From assembly GCF_019802055.1 (NCBI RefSeq), contig NZ_JAHVHW010000006.1, forward strand, positions 248,001 through 312,000: a stretch of 64,000 nucleotides of DNA, given 5' to 3'. This DNA is from Ferrimonas balearica. Its GTDB lineage: Bacteria; Pseudomonadota; Gammaproteobacteria; Enterobacterales; Shewanellaceae. Shown piece after piece: positions 36,091-43,962 of this stretch. A program made the translations under genes and the position numbers. The first letter of the stretch is position 1, and every line of letters begins with the position of its first letter. The notes under the pieces are model-generated. The model was not told the origin of the DNA, ran no database searches, and worked only from the letters and a program-made list of their open reading frames with translations.

Positions 36091-38955
36091 TTAAGCCTTG
36101 CTGATCTGGCAGAGTGACACTTTGGTTTCCTGCATCTGCGTCACGATGTCATAGCCGTAGGTCATGGTCGTGTTGGCCGACTCACCCTGGACATAGGGCA
36201 CGGTACCGTCCGGATAGCGGGGTACCAGTGATTCGCCCTCGAAGATCCCGGCAAAGTGATAGGGCATAAAGCACTCACCCTTTGTCACCCGCTCGGTCAC
36301 CAATGCATGGATGTAGATCTTCGGTCCCTCCGGAGAGTGCAGCACTACGGCATCGCCGTCCTGGATACCACGATCCGCCGCATCCGACGGGTGGATCTCC
36401 ACAAACATGGTTTGCTGGAGTTCCGCCAGCCATGGGTTGGAACGGGTCTCCTCACCACCGCCCTCGTATTCCACCAGGCGCCCGGAGGTCACCACCAGCG
36501 GGAACTTCTTATCCAGGTCTTCGGCCATCACCTTCTCCTGGATGGAGCGATACAGGGTCGGCAAACGAGCCACCTGACGATCTTCGTAGCTCGGGTACTT
36601 CACCATCAGGTCACGACGCGGGGAGTAGAGAGGCTCCCGGTGTACCGGGATCTCATCCGGGAAGGTCCATACCCGACAGCGGGCACGAGCATTGCCGTAT
36701 GGGATACAACCGTGCATCAGCGCCACCCGCTGGATACCGCCGGAGAGGTCGGTCTTCCAGTTTCGGCCCTCTGCCGCGACTTTCTCTTCGGCGGTCAGTT
36801 CATCCCACCAGCCCAGCTGCTTCAGCATGTCGGCGGTGAACTCGGGGAAGCCGGCGCCGATGTCGTTACCCAGTGAGCCCGGGTCATCCGCCAACAGATT
36901 CTCCCCTTCGTACTCCACACCGAAGCGGGCACGGAAGTTACCGCCCCCCTCCATCACGTTCTTGGAGGTGTCGTACAGGATATGAGTACCGGGATGCTTC
37001 AGCTCTGCGGTACCCCAGCAGGGCCACGGCAGACCGTAGGTTTCGCCCTTGCAGGGACCACCTTTGGCTTGCAGATCTTCCCACTCGAAGGTGCCCCAGT
37101 TCTCCTGGTGCTGCTTCAGACGCTCAGGGGACTGACCGGTATATCCGACCGTCCACATGCCACGGTTGTACTCACGGGTGATGTCCTCAATCAGCGGCAC
37201 GCTGCCCTGAACTTCGATGTTCTTGAACATCTGGTCAGAGAAGCCCAGCTTCTTGGCGAACAGGTACATGATTTCGTGGTCCGGTTTGCAATCAAACACC
37301 GGCTCCACTACCTGGCTGCGCCACTGCAGAGAGCGGTTGGAGTTGGACACCGAACCGTAGGTTTCAAACTGAGTGGCCGCCGGCAGCAGGTACACGCCGT
37401 CGGTGCGGGTATTCATTACCCCCGCCATGGTGGGATAGGGATCCACCACCACTACGGCGTCCATCTTGTTCAACGCCGCTCGAACCTCACGGCCCCGGGT
37501 TTCGGTATTCACCGACTGACCCAGGAAGAACGCCAGACGAATGTTGTCCTTCTGACCCAGCTTGGCTTTGTCCTCCATCACACCGTCATGCCAGCGTGAG
37601 CAGGGAATGCCCGCAGAGGTCATCGGTTGTTTGCCGAGGTAGGTGCCCTGGTCAAAGCGGGATTTCACCCACTCATAATCCAGCTCCCAAACCCGTGACC
37701 AGTGTTGCCAGGCCCCTTCCGACAGACCGTAGTAACCGGGCAGGTTATCGAACAGCAGACCGAAGTCGGTCGCGCCCTGCACGTTATCGTGGCCACGGAA
37801 GATGTTGGCGCCGCCACCGGATACGCCCATGTTGCCCAGCGCCAGCTGCAGGATGCAGTACGCGCGGGTATTGGCGTTACCGATGGTGTGCTGGGTTCCC
37901 CCCATACACCATACGATGGTGCCGGGACGGTTATCCGCCAGCATTTTCGCCACACGGTAAGCCTGTTTTTCGCCAACGCTGCAGATGTTCTCCACCTCAT
38001 CCGGCGGATACTTCTTCACCTCTTCACGGATCGCCTCAAGGCCCCAGACACGACGGGAGATGAAGTCTTTGTCTTCCCAGCCATTCTCGAAGATGTGCCA
38101 GAGCAGGCCATAGATGAACGGAATGTCCGTGCCGGGTCGGATATGCACGTACTCGTCAGCGTGCGCTGCAGTACGGGTGAAGCGGGGATCGACCACGATC
38201 ATCTTGGAACCGCGCTCTTTGCCGGTAAGAATGTGCTGCATCGCTACCGGGTGCGCTTCAGCGGGGTTGGAGCCGATGAAGATCATGCTCTTACAGTTGT
38301 GCATGTCGTTGTAAGAGTTGGTCATGGCGCCGTAGCCCCAGGTGTTGGCCACACCGGCGACTGTGGTGGAGTGACAGATCCGGGCGGAGTGGTCCACATT
38401 ATTGGTGCCCCACATCGCCGCGAACTTGCGGTAGAGATAGGATTGCTCGTTGTTGGTCTTGGCGGAGCCCATAAAGTAGATGGAATCCGGACCAGACTCT
38501 TCGCGGATCTTGAGCATCAAATCGCCAATCTCATTGACCGCCTCGTCCCAGGACAACTTCTTCCACTTACCGCCTTCCAGTTTCATCGGGTACTTCACCC
38601 GCTTTTCACTGTGGGTATGGTGGATAAGGGAAGCGCCCTTGGCACAGTGGCCGCCCCGGTTGATCGGGTGGTCAAAGGCGGGCTCCTGGTGAACCCAGAC
38701 GCCATTCTGCACCTTGGCATAGAGACCGCAGCCCACAGAGCAGTGAGAGCAGATGGTTTTCACCGTCTTCATGTCGCCGCTGCCGGAAGCGGTGGCCGCC
38801 TCGGCCTTACGTACCATCCCCTGCCCCAGCATGGAGGCCGCAGCGATGCTGCCTGCGGTGATACCCGCATTCTTGAGGAACTGGCGACGATTGAGCCCTA
38901 ACGACTCCTTCTCGCAAGCGACTGCTTTTGTTGGAACTGAACGTGTAATTTTCAT
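36091..38955 (-). CDS. fdhA: Formate dehydrogenase catalytic subunit, copy 3 (cysteine form)
   Basis: A 954-residue catalytic subunit with a twin-arginine signal, cluster motif TICSHCSVGCG and Cys194 in ARICHSTTVAG as metal ligand. Its central and C-terminal parts closely match copy 1 (for example DEYVHIRPGTDIPFIYGLLW), while the accessory genes for all copies lie directly upstream. It may be the ancestral copy, under the control of the polyferredoxin promoter and leader. GGAGGTTC precedes the start. Confidence 0.97.
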   Translation of the reverse strand: MKITRSVPTKAVACEKESLGLNRRQFLKNAGITAGSIAAASMLGQGMVRKAEAATASGSGDMKTVKTICSHCSVGCGLYAKVQNGVWVHQEPAFDHPINRGGHCAKGASLIHHTHSEKRVKYPMKLEGGKWKKLSWDEAVNEIGDLMLKIREESGPDSIYFMGSAKTNNEQSYLYRKFAAMWGTNNVDHSARICHSTTVAGVANTWGYGAMTNSYNDMHNCKSMIFIGSNPAEAHPVAMQHILTGKERGSKMIVVDPRFTRTAAHADEYVHIRPGTDIPFIYGLLWHIFENGWEDKDFISRRVWGLEAIREEVKKYPPDEVENICSVGEKQAYRVAKMLADNRPGTIVWCMGGTQHTIGNANTRAYCILQLALGNMGVSGGGANIFRGHDNVQGATDFGLLFDNLPGYYGLSEGAWQHWSRVWELDYEWVKSRFDQGTYLGKQPMTSAGIPCSRWHDGVMEDKAKLGQKDNIRLAFFLGQSVNTETRGREVRAALNKMDAVVVVDPYPTMAGVMNTRTDGVYLLPAATQFETYGSVSNSNRSLQWRSQVVEPVFDCKPDHEIMYLFAKKLGFSDQMFKNIEVQGSVPLIEDITREYNRGMWTVGYTGQSPERLKQHQENWGTFEWEDLQAKGGPCKGETYGLPWPCWGTAELKHPGTHILYDTSKNVMEGGGNFRARFGVEYEGENLLADDPGSLGNDIGAGFPEFTADMLKQLGWWDELTAEEKVAAEGRNWKTDLSGGIQRVALMHGCIPYGNARARCRVWTFPDEIPVHREPLYSPRRDLMVKYPSYEDRQVARLPTLYRSIQEKVMAEDLDKKFPLVVTSGRLVEYEGGGEETRSNPWLAELQQTMFVEIHPSDAADRGIQDGDAVVLHSPEGPKIYIHALVTERVTKGECFMPYHFAGIFEGESLVPRYPDGTVPYVQGESANTTMTYGYDIVTQMQETKVSLCQISKA

Positions 38956-38966
38956 CCTGAACCTCC

Positions 38967-39161
38967 TTATTTCCGCAACGTGGCGTAGTAGGTTAGGACA
39001 TGAGGGGATTCACGATAGCCGGACGACTTCGTGTCGGATTTGGCCTCAGCCGGGGACGTCTGGGCCTGAACCGTACCGCTTGAGAGGGCAACAGCGCCCG
39101 CTCCAAGGCCCAGGGCCTTGAGCGCGCGGCGGCGGTCCAATCGGGTTTGCCGATCGTTCAT
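38967..39161 (-). CDS. fdhX: FdhX-type twin-arginine small protein, copy 3
   Basis: The 64-residue product has a variant twin-arginine signal (LDRRRALKALGLG) and the C-terminal motif GYRESPHVLTYYATLRK. It is the most diverged of the three FdhX proteins. GGAGGTGTT precedes the start. It lies between torD and fdhA3. Confidence 0.85.
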   Translation of the reverse strand: MNDRQTRLDRRRALKALGLGAGAVALSSGTVQAQTSPAEAKSDTKSSGYRESPHVLTYYATLRK

Positions 39162-39189
39162 AACACCTCCGTGGTGTTGAGGGATTTAG

Positions 39190-39214
39190 GTGGGGCAACA
39201 GCCCTCTGCCCCAC
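39190..39214. repeat. Hairpin between torD and fdhX3
   Basis: Seven-base arms GTGGGGC and GCCCCAC with an 11-base loop and no T-run. It may be an mRNA processing or stabilising element separating accessory from structural genes. Confidence 0.5.
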
Positions 39215-39254
39215 CACCGGAACCTTTACCCATCCGGTCTGGCACAGGCGGAAA

Positions 39255-39881
39255 TCAGCCGGCCTGTTCTACCTGCACATCCAGGATCAGGTTGCCAAAC
39301 TCCACCTTCTCCGCGGCAAAGAACGCTTGTCCCAGCGCTGCAACAGCAACGTAGAAGGAGGCGTGTTTTGCGTTGGCCAGATCGGTAAAGAACTGGTCTA
39401 CCCAAGGGGCCAGGTGCTTCTGCCAGAAGGGGATCTGGTCCTGCTGCCGGCCTTCCAGCAGCAGAAACGCCATCACTTCACACAGAGCAGCCAGGTGATC
39501 CTCAGGCTCTTTCACATTCTCCTCACGGGCAAAGCCCAGGCGGGTCAGATCCTGACGCAGCAGCGCCAGGGGCTGGTCCATCAGGGAACCGGTCAGGTAC
39601 CAGCTGATGTAGGGGATCACTTCCCCATGACCCAGACCGATGAAGAGATTGAAATACTCATCATCCAATTGGCTGTCCAGATGGGTCTGGGCTGCCAGTT
39701 TCAGGCCGTGCCAGGCCTTACCCATGTCGCTGTCGTTCTCTTCGTCCAGCTCCAGGTTGGCCAGGAACTGCATCAGTTCCGGGTTGGGCACCTGGCGCAG
39801 CAGTGCCGACAGCAACTGATAGATATCAGCGCGAAGCTGTTGGTGTTCAGATACGACCCGAGTGGTGTGTTGTTCAGTCAT
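39255..39881 (-). CDS. TorD/DmsD family chaperone for the formate dehydrogenase
   Basis: A 208-residue all-helical chaperone of the TorD family, which binds twin-arginine signals and helps insert the molybdenum or tungsten cofactor. The family motif EPEDHLAALCEVM is present, as is the Y-x-x-x-F segment DDEYFNLFIGLG. It lies 13 bases after the polyferredoxin gene and before fdhX3, so FdhA is the likely client. Whether it serves all three copies is open. Confidence 0.9.
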   Translation of the reverse strand: MTEQHTTRVVSEHQQLRADIYQLLSALLRQVPNPELMQFLANLELDEENDSDMGKAWHGLKLAAQTHLDSQLDDEYFNLFIGLGHGEVIPYISWYLTGSLMDQPLALLRQDLTRLGFAREENVKEPEDHLAALCEVMAFLLLEGRQQDQIPFWQKHLAPWVDQFFTDLANAKHASFYVAVAALGQAFFAAEKVEFGNLILDVQVEQAG

Positions 39882-39894
39882 CGCTACCTCTAAT

Positions 39895-41583
39895 TTAGAC
39901 CCGCAGTTGCTTCTCGGGATCGTTCAGAATGTCGGTGAACATATCTTTCACCCGGCAGTCTTCGCACATTTTCAAACGGTTCAGGGCATCGCCGGCAAAG
40001 GCGCTGTGGCCAGACAGGGCCACTGTCATCTTTTCGATAACGGCCTTGGTGGCAAACGGCTTGCCGCAGGTGATGCACTCAAAAGGTTCTTCCTCTTTCA
40101 GCACCCGCTGGGTCTGACGCACTTCGCGGTCCAACTGAACCTGGGAGGTCAGGGTGATCGCTTTCTCCGGACAGGCGCGCTCACACAGACCACACTGCAC
40201 ACAGGCCTGCTCGGTGAACTTCAGAGCCGGGGAGTCGCCGCCGTCCATCAGGGCGCGGGTCGGACACAGGGCCGAACAGCTCATGCAGAGGGTGCACTTG
40301 TCCACATCCACGTTCACGGTGCCGTAGGGCACGCGGGGCAGGCTCAGCACCTCGGTGCTGCCTGCACTGGCGCCATTGATGTGGTCCAGGGCGTTGAACA
40401 GGGTGTCGCGCTTGGCCAGGTCCTTACCAAAAGCCGCTACCGGCAGTTCAGCAAAGGTGGCGCTTTGTGCCAGCACCGCGTCCAGCTGATCCAGCTCGGC
40501 GGTGGTGATAAGACGAACGCGATCCGCCTGCTCACCCACCGCTTCCAGCAGAGTCGTCACCAGCTGATGTTCGCTGCGCAGCAGGGCCATCAGGGTTTCC
40601 GGGGTTTGCTCAGTGGTCAGCACCAATACCTGACGGGCTCCCCAGGCCAGGGTGGCCAGCCAGCTGTCGATACCCGCCACCGCCACCTCTTCCAGAGCGA
40701 TAGGCAGAACACCGCCGGGCAGCTGACGCAGGGCGTTCAGTGCCGCTTCACCCGCACTCTCGTCGTGCAGCAGCACCACCGGACGCTGCTCAGACAGCTC
40801 CAGATAGCGGGTCAGCAGACGCTTTACGTAATCCTTCAGGATCGCCGGAGTGGGCTGATCGTAGGTCAGGGCGCCGGTCGGACAGGCGGCGGTACAGCTG
40901 CCTGCGCCATGGCACAGATGCGGGTCCACTTCGATGCGGTTGTCCACGCTCTCAATGGCGTCCGCCGGGCAGACATTGAGACAACGGGTACAGCCGTCGA
41001 TGCCACTGGAGTGGTGGGCACAGACGTCGTAGTTGACCTTCACGTAACGGGGCTTGTCGAACTGGCCAATCAGCTCAGGCAGCTGAGCCAGTGCGGCAGC
41101 CAGTTTGTCGGCGTCATCGCCCACGAAGAAGTAACCCGGCGGCAGCAGCTCCAGGTTCATCACCGGTTGCTGGCCCAGGTCCAGCACCAGGTCATAGTGG
41201 GGGCGACGCACCGCGCCGGGCGCCAGCTCCTGCTCGACGCCGTCCACCTTGATGAAAGCCTGGAACTGGCCCAGGAACCCTTTCAGGGAGACGGTGCGGC
41301 TGAAGTAGGCCGGCAGAGATTCGGTGGCTTCGGCGGCGGCCATCACCTTCTCAAGGTGGGCCTCGTCCTGGCTGGTCACCGCTTCGGTGGCCACCAGGGT
41401 ACGGCTGGCCATGCCTTCCAGTTGGGCGGCGGCCAGGCGAATCATATCTTCCGGCCCGATTATCAGCAGGTGGCCGGCGGTATTGTAGGAGACCGTCTGC
41501 GGGATCAGGTTCTCCAGCATGGTGATTTGGGCCAGGCTTTGCTCACGGGCCGGGTCCATCACCGGAATTTGGCTATTGCTCAC
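39895..41583 (-). CDS. Polyferredoxin of the formate dehydrogenase accessory cluster
   Basis: A 562-residue cytosolic protein with several [4Fe-4S] sites and no signal peptide. Cys groups are near residues 205-245 (CTRCLNVCPADAI and CHGAGSCTAACPTGAL) and 415-465 (CTLCMSCSALCPTRAL and CVQCGLCERACP). A C-terminal Cys pair set (CITCGKPF and CEDCR) may bind one more metal. The start is GTG at 41583, with AGGAA eight bases upstream inside a structured leader. Homologues accompany fdh loci in Shewanella; the electron partner is unknown. It heads the torD-fdhXABC3 transcript. Confidence 0.9.
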   Translation of the reverse strand: MSNSQIPVMDPAREQSLAQITMLENLIPQTVSYNTAGHLLIIGPEDMIRLAAAQLEGMASRTLVATEAVTSQDEAHLEKVMAAAEATESLPAYFSRTVSLKGFLGQFQAFIKVDGVEQELAPGAVRRPHYDLVLDLGQQPVMNLELLPPGYFFVGDDADKLAAALAQLPELIGQFDKPRYVKVNYDVCAHHSSGIDGCTRCLNVCPADAIESVDNRIEVDPHLCHGAGSCTAACPTGALTYDQPTPAILKDYVKRLLTRYLELSEQRPVVLLHDESAGEAALNALRQLPGGVLPIALEEVAVAGIDSWLATLAWGARQVLVLTTEQTPETLMALLRSEHQLVTTLLEAVGEQADRVRLITTAELDQLDAVLAQSATFAELPVAAFGKDLAKRDTLFNALDHINGASAGSTEVLSLPRVPYGTVNVDVDKCTLCMSCSALCPTRALMDGGDSPALKFTEQACVQCGLCERACPEKAITLTSQVQLDREVRQTQRVLKEEEPFECITCGKPFATKAVIEKMTVALSGHSAFAGDALNRLKMCEDCRVKDMFTDILNDPEKQLRV

Positions 41584-41586
41584 TCT

Positions 41587-41693
41587 ACGTTTCCTAGTCG
41601 GTCGTTGCTCTTGATGTCACAGAGGCGGATGGTCCGCCAGGGTGCCGGCAACGCTCCCTTAACTCCCGGCAGGCCGGGCTCAGAGGCTCACAT
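41587..41693 (-). promoter_or_regulatory. Candidate molybdenum-cofactor (Moco) riboswitch leader
   Basis: Minus-strand order: AUGU, GAGCCUCUG, a hairpin CCCGG-CCUG-CCGGG, GUUAAGGGAGCGUUGCC, then GGCACC, a hairpin GGCGGA-CCA-UCCGCC followed by UCU, and finally CUAGGAAACGU with the ribosome binding site. Recalled from the E. coli moaA leader, the same elements occur in the same order: AGCCUCUG, UUGCC-ACC, a GGCG...CGCC hairpin with a CUC after it, and CUGGAAAGGUGU near the AUG. The AUGU/ACGU ends could form the closing stem. This would put fdh3 translation under cofactor control. No folding or Rfam search was done. Confidence 0.6.
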
Positions 41694-41731
41694 TTGGCGC
41701 TCACGCGCGATAGCTCACTCACTGCAAGTTC

Positions 41732-41747
41732 TGCAAGGGGTGTACCA
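41732..41747 (-). promoter_or_regulatory. Candidate sigma-54 promoter for the polyferredoxin-torD-fdh3 transcript
   Basis: Minus-strand TGGTACACCCCTTGCA has the invariant GG-N10-GC and one mismatch to TGGCAC-N5-TTGCA. Transcription would begin near 41720 and yield a 137-base leader containing the Moco-like element. Confidence 0.7.
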
Positions 41748-41774
41748 GCACTGATAAAGGTTTAGTCGTCTTAA

Positions 41775-42395
41775 TTACGCCTCGCTCCGAGATCCGGCGC
41801 GATTCTCCGGATCCTGCGGGTCATTTTGTCCAATATCCTCACGGACAGTGGGTAATTCTGACGGAGTTTCGGCAGATTCGGCTTGAGCCAGCTGGGGCTC
41901 ATCGACCGCTTGCTCAAGGGACGCTTCGCCCTGAGACTCCGGCTGACCCGCCACCACTTTATCCGCCTCTTCGGCCGCTTCGGTCACATGGCGGAACACC
42001 TTCTTGGCCAACTCGGCCGCCACGGCGGCACTCAGTTTCGGCTGGGCAGCGTAGTCCAGATCGTACTCACACAGGCCGTCACGGATGTTGTACTGAGGCT
42101 GTTTCCACAGTGCCCGCAGCGCGTCTTTTCGCTGGGTGGGATCCACCCCCGGCTTAAGGTAATCGGCAAAGCTGCCACCCTGCTCAATGGATTCGGGATC
42201 CGGCAGGGCAGCCTCTTCACCCTCTGCAGCCGAGGCCGCTTCCACCTCTGGGGCATCCGCCTTCTTAACGTCGGCCTCTTCGGCTTCAGTTGTGGTGTCC
42301 ACGGGATCTACAGTCGGTTGCTCAGGAGCCTTGGCTTCCTCCTCTTCACGAGCGACCTCCGCCTTACGCAGTTGCCATCGGGACAGAAAACTCAT
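41775..42395 (-). CDS. DUF3306 family protein
   Basis: A 206-residue acidic cytosolic protein. It starts MSFLSRWQLRKAEVAREEEE, typical of DUF3306, followed by an Ala/Glu-rich low-complexity stretch to about residue 65, and a conserved core (SFADYLKPGVDPTQRKDALRALWKQPQYNIRDGLCEYDLDY). The C-terminal 60 residues are again low-complexity. It overlaps the DUF3305 gene by four bases (ATGA). These two families are known at fdh loci without a defined role. The 3' end also holds one activator palindrome at 41818. Confidence 0.88.
   Translation of the reverse strand: MSFLSRWQLRKAEVAREEEEAKAPEQPTVDPVDTTTEAEEADVKKADAPEVEAASAAEGEEAALPDPESIEQGGSFADYLKPGVDPTQRKDALRALWKQPQYNIRDGLCEYDLDYAAQPKLSAAVAAELAKKVFRHVTEAAEEADKVVAGQPESQGEASLEQAVDEPQLAQAESAETPSELPTVREDIGQNDPQDPENRAGSRSEA
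41818..41831. promoter_or_regulatory. Proposed activator palindrome inside the 3' end of the DUF3306 gene
   Basis: GGGTCATTTTGTCC matches GGGWCA-WW-TTGWCC fully. It sits about 80 bases upstream of the candidate sigma-54 promoter at 41732, a usual enhancer distance. Confidence 0.6.
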
Positions 42396-42850
42396 TCCGG
42401 CTTCTCCCCACGAGATTTCAGTTCACCCCGCACATCGATGTGCTTGCGGCGGTGGGCCTGGATCGGCGCCTCGCCGTGGCGGGTGATAAAGGATTCGATC
42501 CAGCAACCAATCGCTTCCGGGATCGCGCAGGTCAGCACCGGGGTATCCCCCTCCAGCGCGCCAGCCGCAATGTTCTGGTTGGCGGTCACGGACATCGGTA
42601 CCGGCACGCCATCCCCCTTGTCATCACAGATGATAAACAGCTTCGGGTTCGCCAGGTCCAGATTCAGGCGGTAGTTGGCCCGCTCATCCAGGAACAGCTC
42701 AATAGCCACCAGGTGACCCCCTTCCGGTTTCTCACCGGTAGCGGGCAGCAGTTGGTCTACTTCCCAGTTGGTTTGGGTCCAACGGCCTACCGTTACCTCC
42801 TTGGCTCGGAGGGTTACATAGAGGGGCCAGATCGATTCGCTGTGTTGCAT
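42392..42850 (-). CDS. DUF3305 family protein
   Basis: A 152-residue cytosolic protein. The opening SIWPLYVTLRAKEVTVGRWTQ and the core NYRLNLDLANPKLFIICDD match DUF3305, which always precedes DUF3306 at fdh loci. The start follows GGAGCGTGGA. It is the first gene of a short leftward unit whose candidate sigma-54 promoter is about 65 bases upstream. Function is unknown. Confidence 0.88.
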   Translation of the reverse strand: MQHSESIWPLYVTLRAKEVTVGRWTQTNWEVDQLLPATGEKPEGGHLVAIELFLDERANYRLNLDLANPKLFIICDDKGDGVPVPMSVTANQNIAAGALEGDTPVLTCAIPEAIGCWIESFITRHGEAPIQAHRRKHIDVRGELKSRGEKPE

Positions 42851-42915
42851 TCCACGCTCCCATGTCGAAGTGGATTGGGGACAGGGCCACCGAAAATCCT
42901 AACTGCTCTGGCCAC

Positions 42916-42931
42916 TGCAAGTATTGTTCCA
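42916..42931 (-). promoter_or_regulatory. Candidate sigma-54 promoter for the DUF3305-DUF3306 genes
   Basis: Minus-strand TGGAACAATACTTGCA has GG-N10-GC and one mismatch to the consensus. Start of transcription would be near 42905, giving a leader of about 55 bases. Confidence 0.72.
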
Positions 42932-42970
42932 CTTTAAATCCGTTGCCACAGGATGATCCTCTTCACGCTT

Positions 42971-43020
42971 TTTGTCCCGGGTGGGACATTTTGTCCGGAG
43001 CAGGTGGGACAGCTTGGGGC
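42971..43020. promoter_or_regulatory. Shared upstream activator region between DUF3305 and fdhD
   Basis: Four half-sites lie in a row: TTTGTCCC (42971), GGGACA (42983), TTGTCC (42991) and GGGACA (43006). The middle pair forms GGGACATTTTGTCC, the best copy of the proposed palindrome. The region is 40 to 100 bases from both divergent sigma-54 promoters, so one bound activator could serve both. Confidence 0.65.
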
Positions 43021-43072
43021 AGTGGGTCAGTCAGTCGGTGATCCAGATCTCACTGAACGGCCCATACACAGC

Positions 43073-43088
43073 TGGAACAGGTTTTGCA
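43073..43088 (+). promoter_or_regulatory. Candidate sigma-54 promoter for fdhD
   Basis: TGGAACAGGTTTTGCA has GG-N10-GC and one mismatch to TGGCAC-N5-TTGCA. It lies about 40 bases before the fdhD start. It repeats the TGGAAC element of the divergent promoter. Confidence 0.72.
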
Positions 43089-43128
43089 TTTCCCAAAACC
43101 GAGTTTAGATCCCTTGGCAAGCTATTGA

Positions 43129-43962
43129 ATGACCACGACCCTGAAACGACCCCGACTCACCCGCACCCATGCGGAAGCGCCCCTGACCATCGCCGTTACC
43201 GCGGTGGACGAAAAAGGCCAGGTGCAGGAGAAGCAGATCGCCTGTGAGCGTCCGCTGACTCTCTATCTCAACTGGCAACCCATCGTGACCCTGATGACTC
43301 TGGGCGCCCGTCCGGAAGCATTGGCGCTGGGCTACCTGAAGAACCAGGGCTTTATCCGTGACATCGAGCTGGTGGAGTCGGTGATCGTCGATTGGGAGGT
43401 AAACTCCGCGGCGGTGATCACCAAAGAGGACGTCACCCACGTTCAGAAAAAGCTTGAGGAGAAGACGGTGACCAGCGGCTGTGGCCAGGGCACGGTGTTC
43501 GGCAGCTTTACCGCCGGTCTCGACGAGATTCAGTTGCCCACGCCCGCGATGAGTCAGAGTGGGATCTACGCCCTGCTCAAGAACCTCAGCCAGTACAACG
43601 ACACCTATAAGAATGCCGGTGCCGTTCACGGCTGTAGCATCTGCCAGGGTGAGCGAATCCTCAGCTTCGTTGAGGATGTCGGCCGCCATAATGCGGTGGA
43701 TACCCTAGCCGGCGAGATGTGGCTGGAGGGGCTCGAGGGTGGCGACAAGGTGTTTTACACCACAGGTCGACTCACCTCAGAGATGGTGATCAAGGTGGCC
43801 AAGATGGGGATCCCGGTGCTGCTGTCCCGCTCCGGTGTAACCGAGATGGGTCTGAGTCTGGCAACACAACTGGGCATCACCATGATTGCGCGCGCCAAGG
43901 GGCGGCACTTCCTGGTTTACCACGGTGCAGAAACCATTGAATTTGACGGAGCCGAGGCATGA
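43129..43962 (+). CDS. fdhD: Formate dehydrogenase accessory sulfurtransferase FdhD
   Basis: A 277-residue cytosolic protein that transfers sulfur from IscS to the bis-pyranopterin cofactor so FdhA becomes active. The family signatures GYLKNQGFI, FVEDVGRHNAVDTLAGEM and FYTTGRLTSEMVIKVA are intact. The redox loop reads TSGCGQGTVF, with a single Cys118 where E. coli FdhD has a C-x-x-C pair; a separate C169/C172 pair lies in GCSICQG. The ribosome binding site is weak. It has its own sigma-54 promoter and overlaps the next gene by four bases. Confidence 0.95.
   Translation: MTTTLKRPRLTRTHAEAPLTIAVTAVDEKGQVQEKQIACERPLTLYLNWQPIVTLMTLGARPEALALGYLKNQGFIRDIELVESVIVDWEVNSAAVITKEDVTHVQKKLEEKTVTSGCGQGTVFGSFTAGLDEIQLPTPAMSQSGIYALLKNLSQYNDTYKNAGAVHGCSICQGERILSFVEDVGRHNAVDTLAGEMWLEGLEGGDKVFYTTGRLTSEMVIKVAKMGIPVLLSRSGVTEMGLSLATQLGITMIARAKGRHFLVYHGAETIEFDGAEA

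Noticed and set aside
39862-41754. A 630-codon plus-strand open frame opposite the polyferredoxin gene
   Set aside because: Shadow of a gene with clear iron-sulfur motifs; no ribosome binding site and no family pattern.
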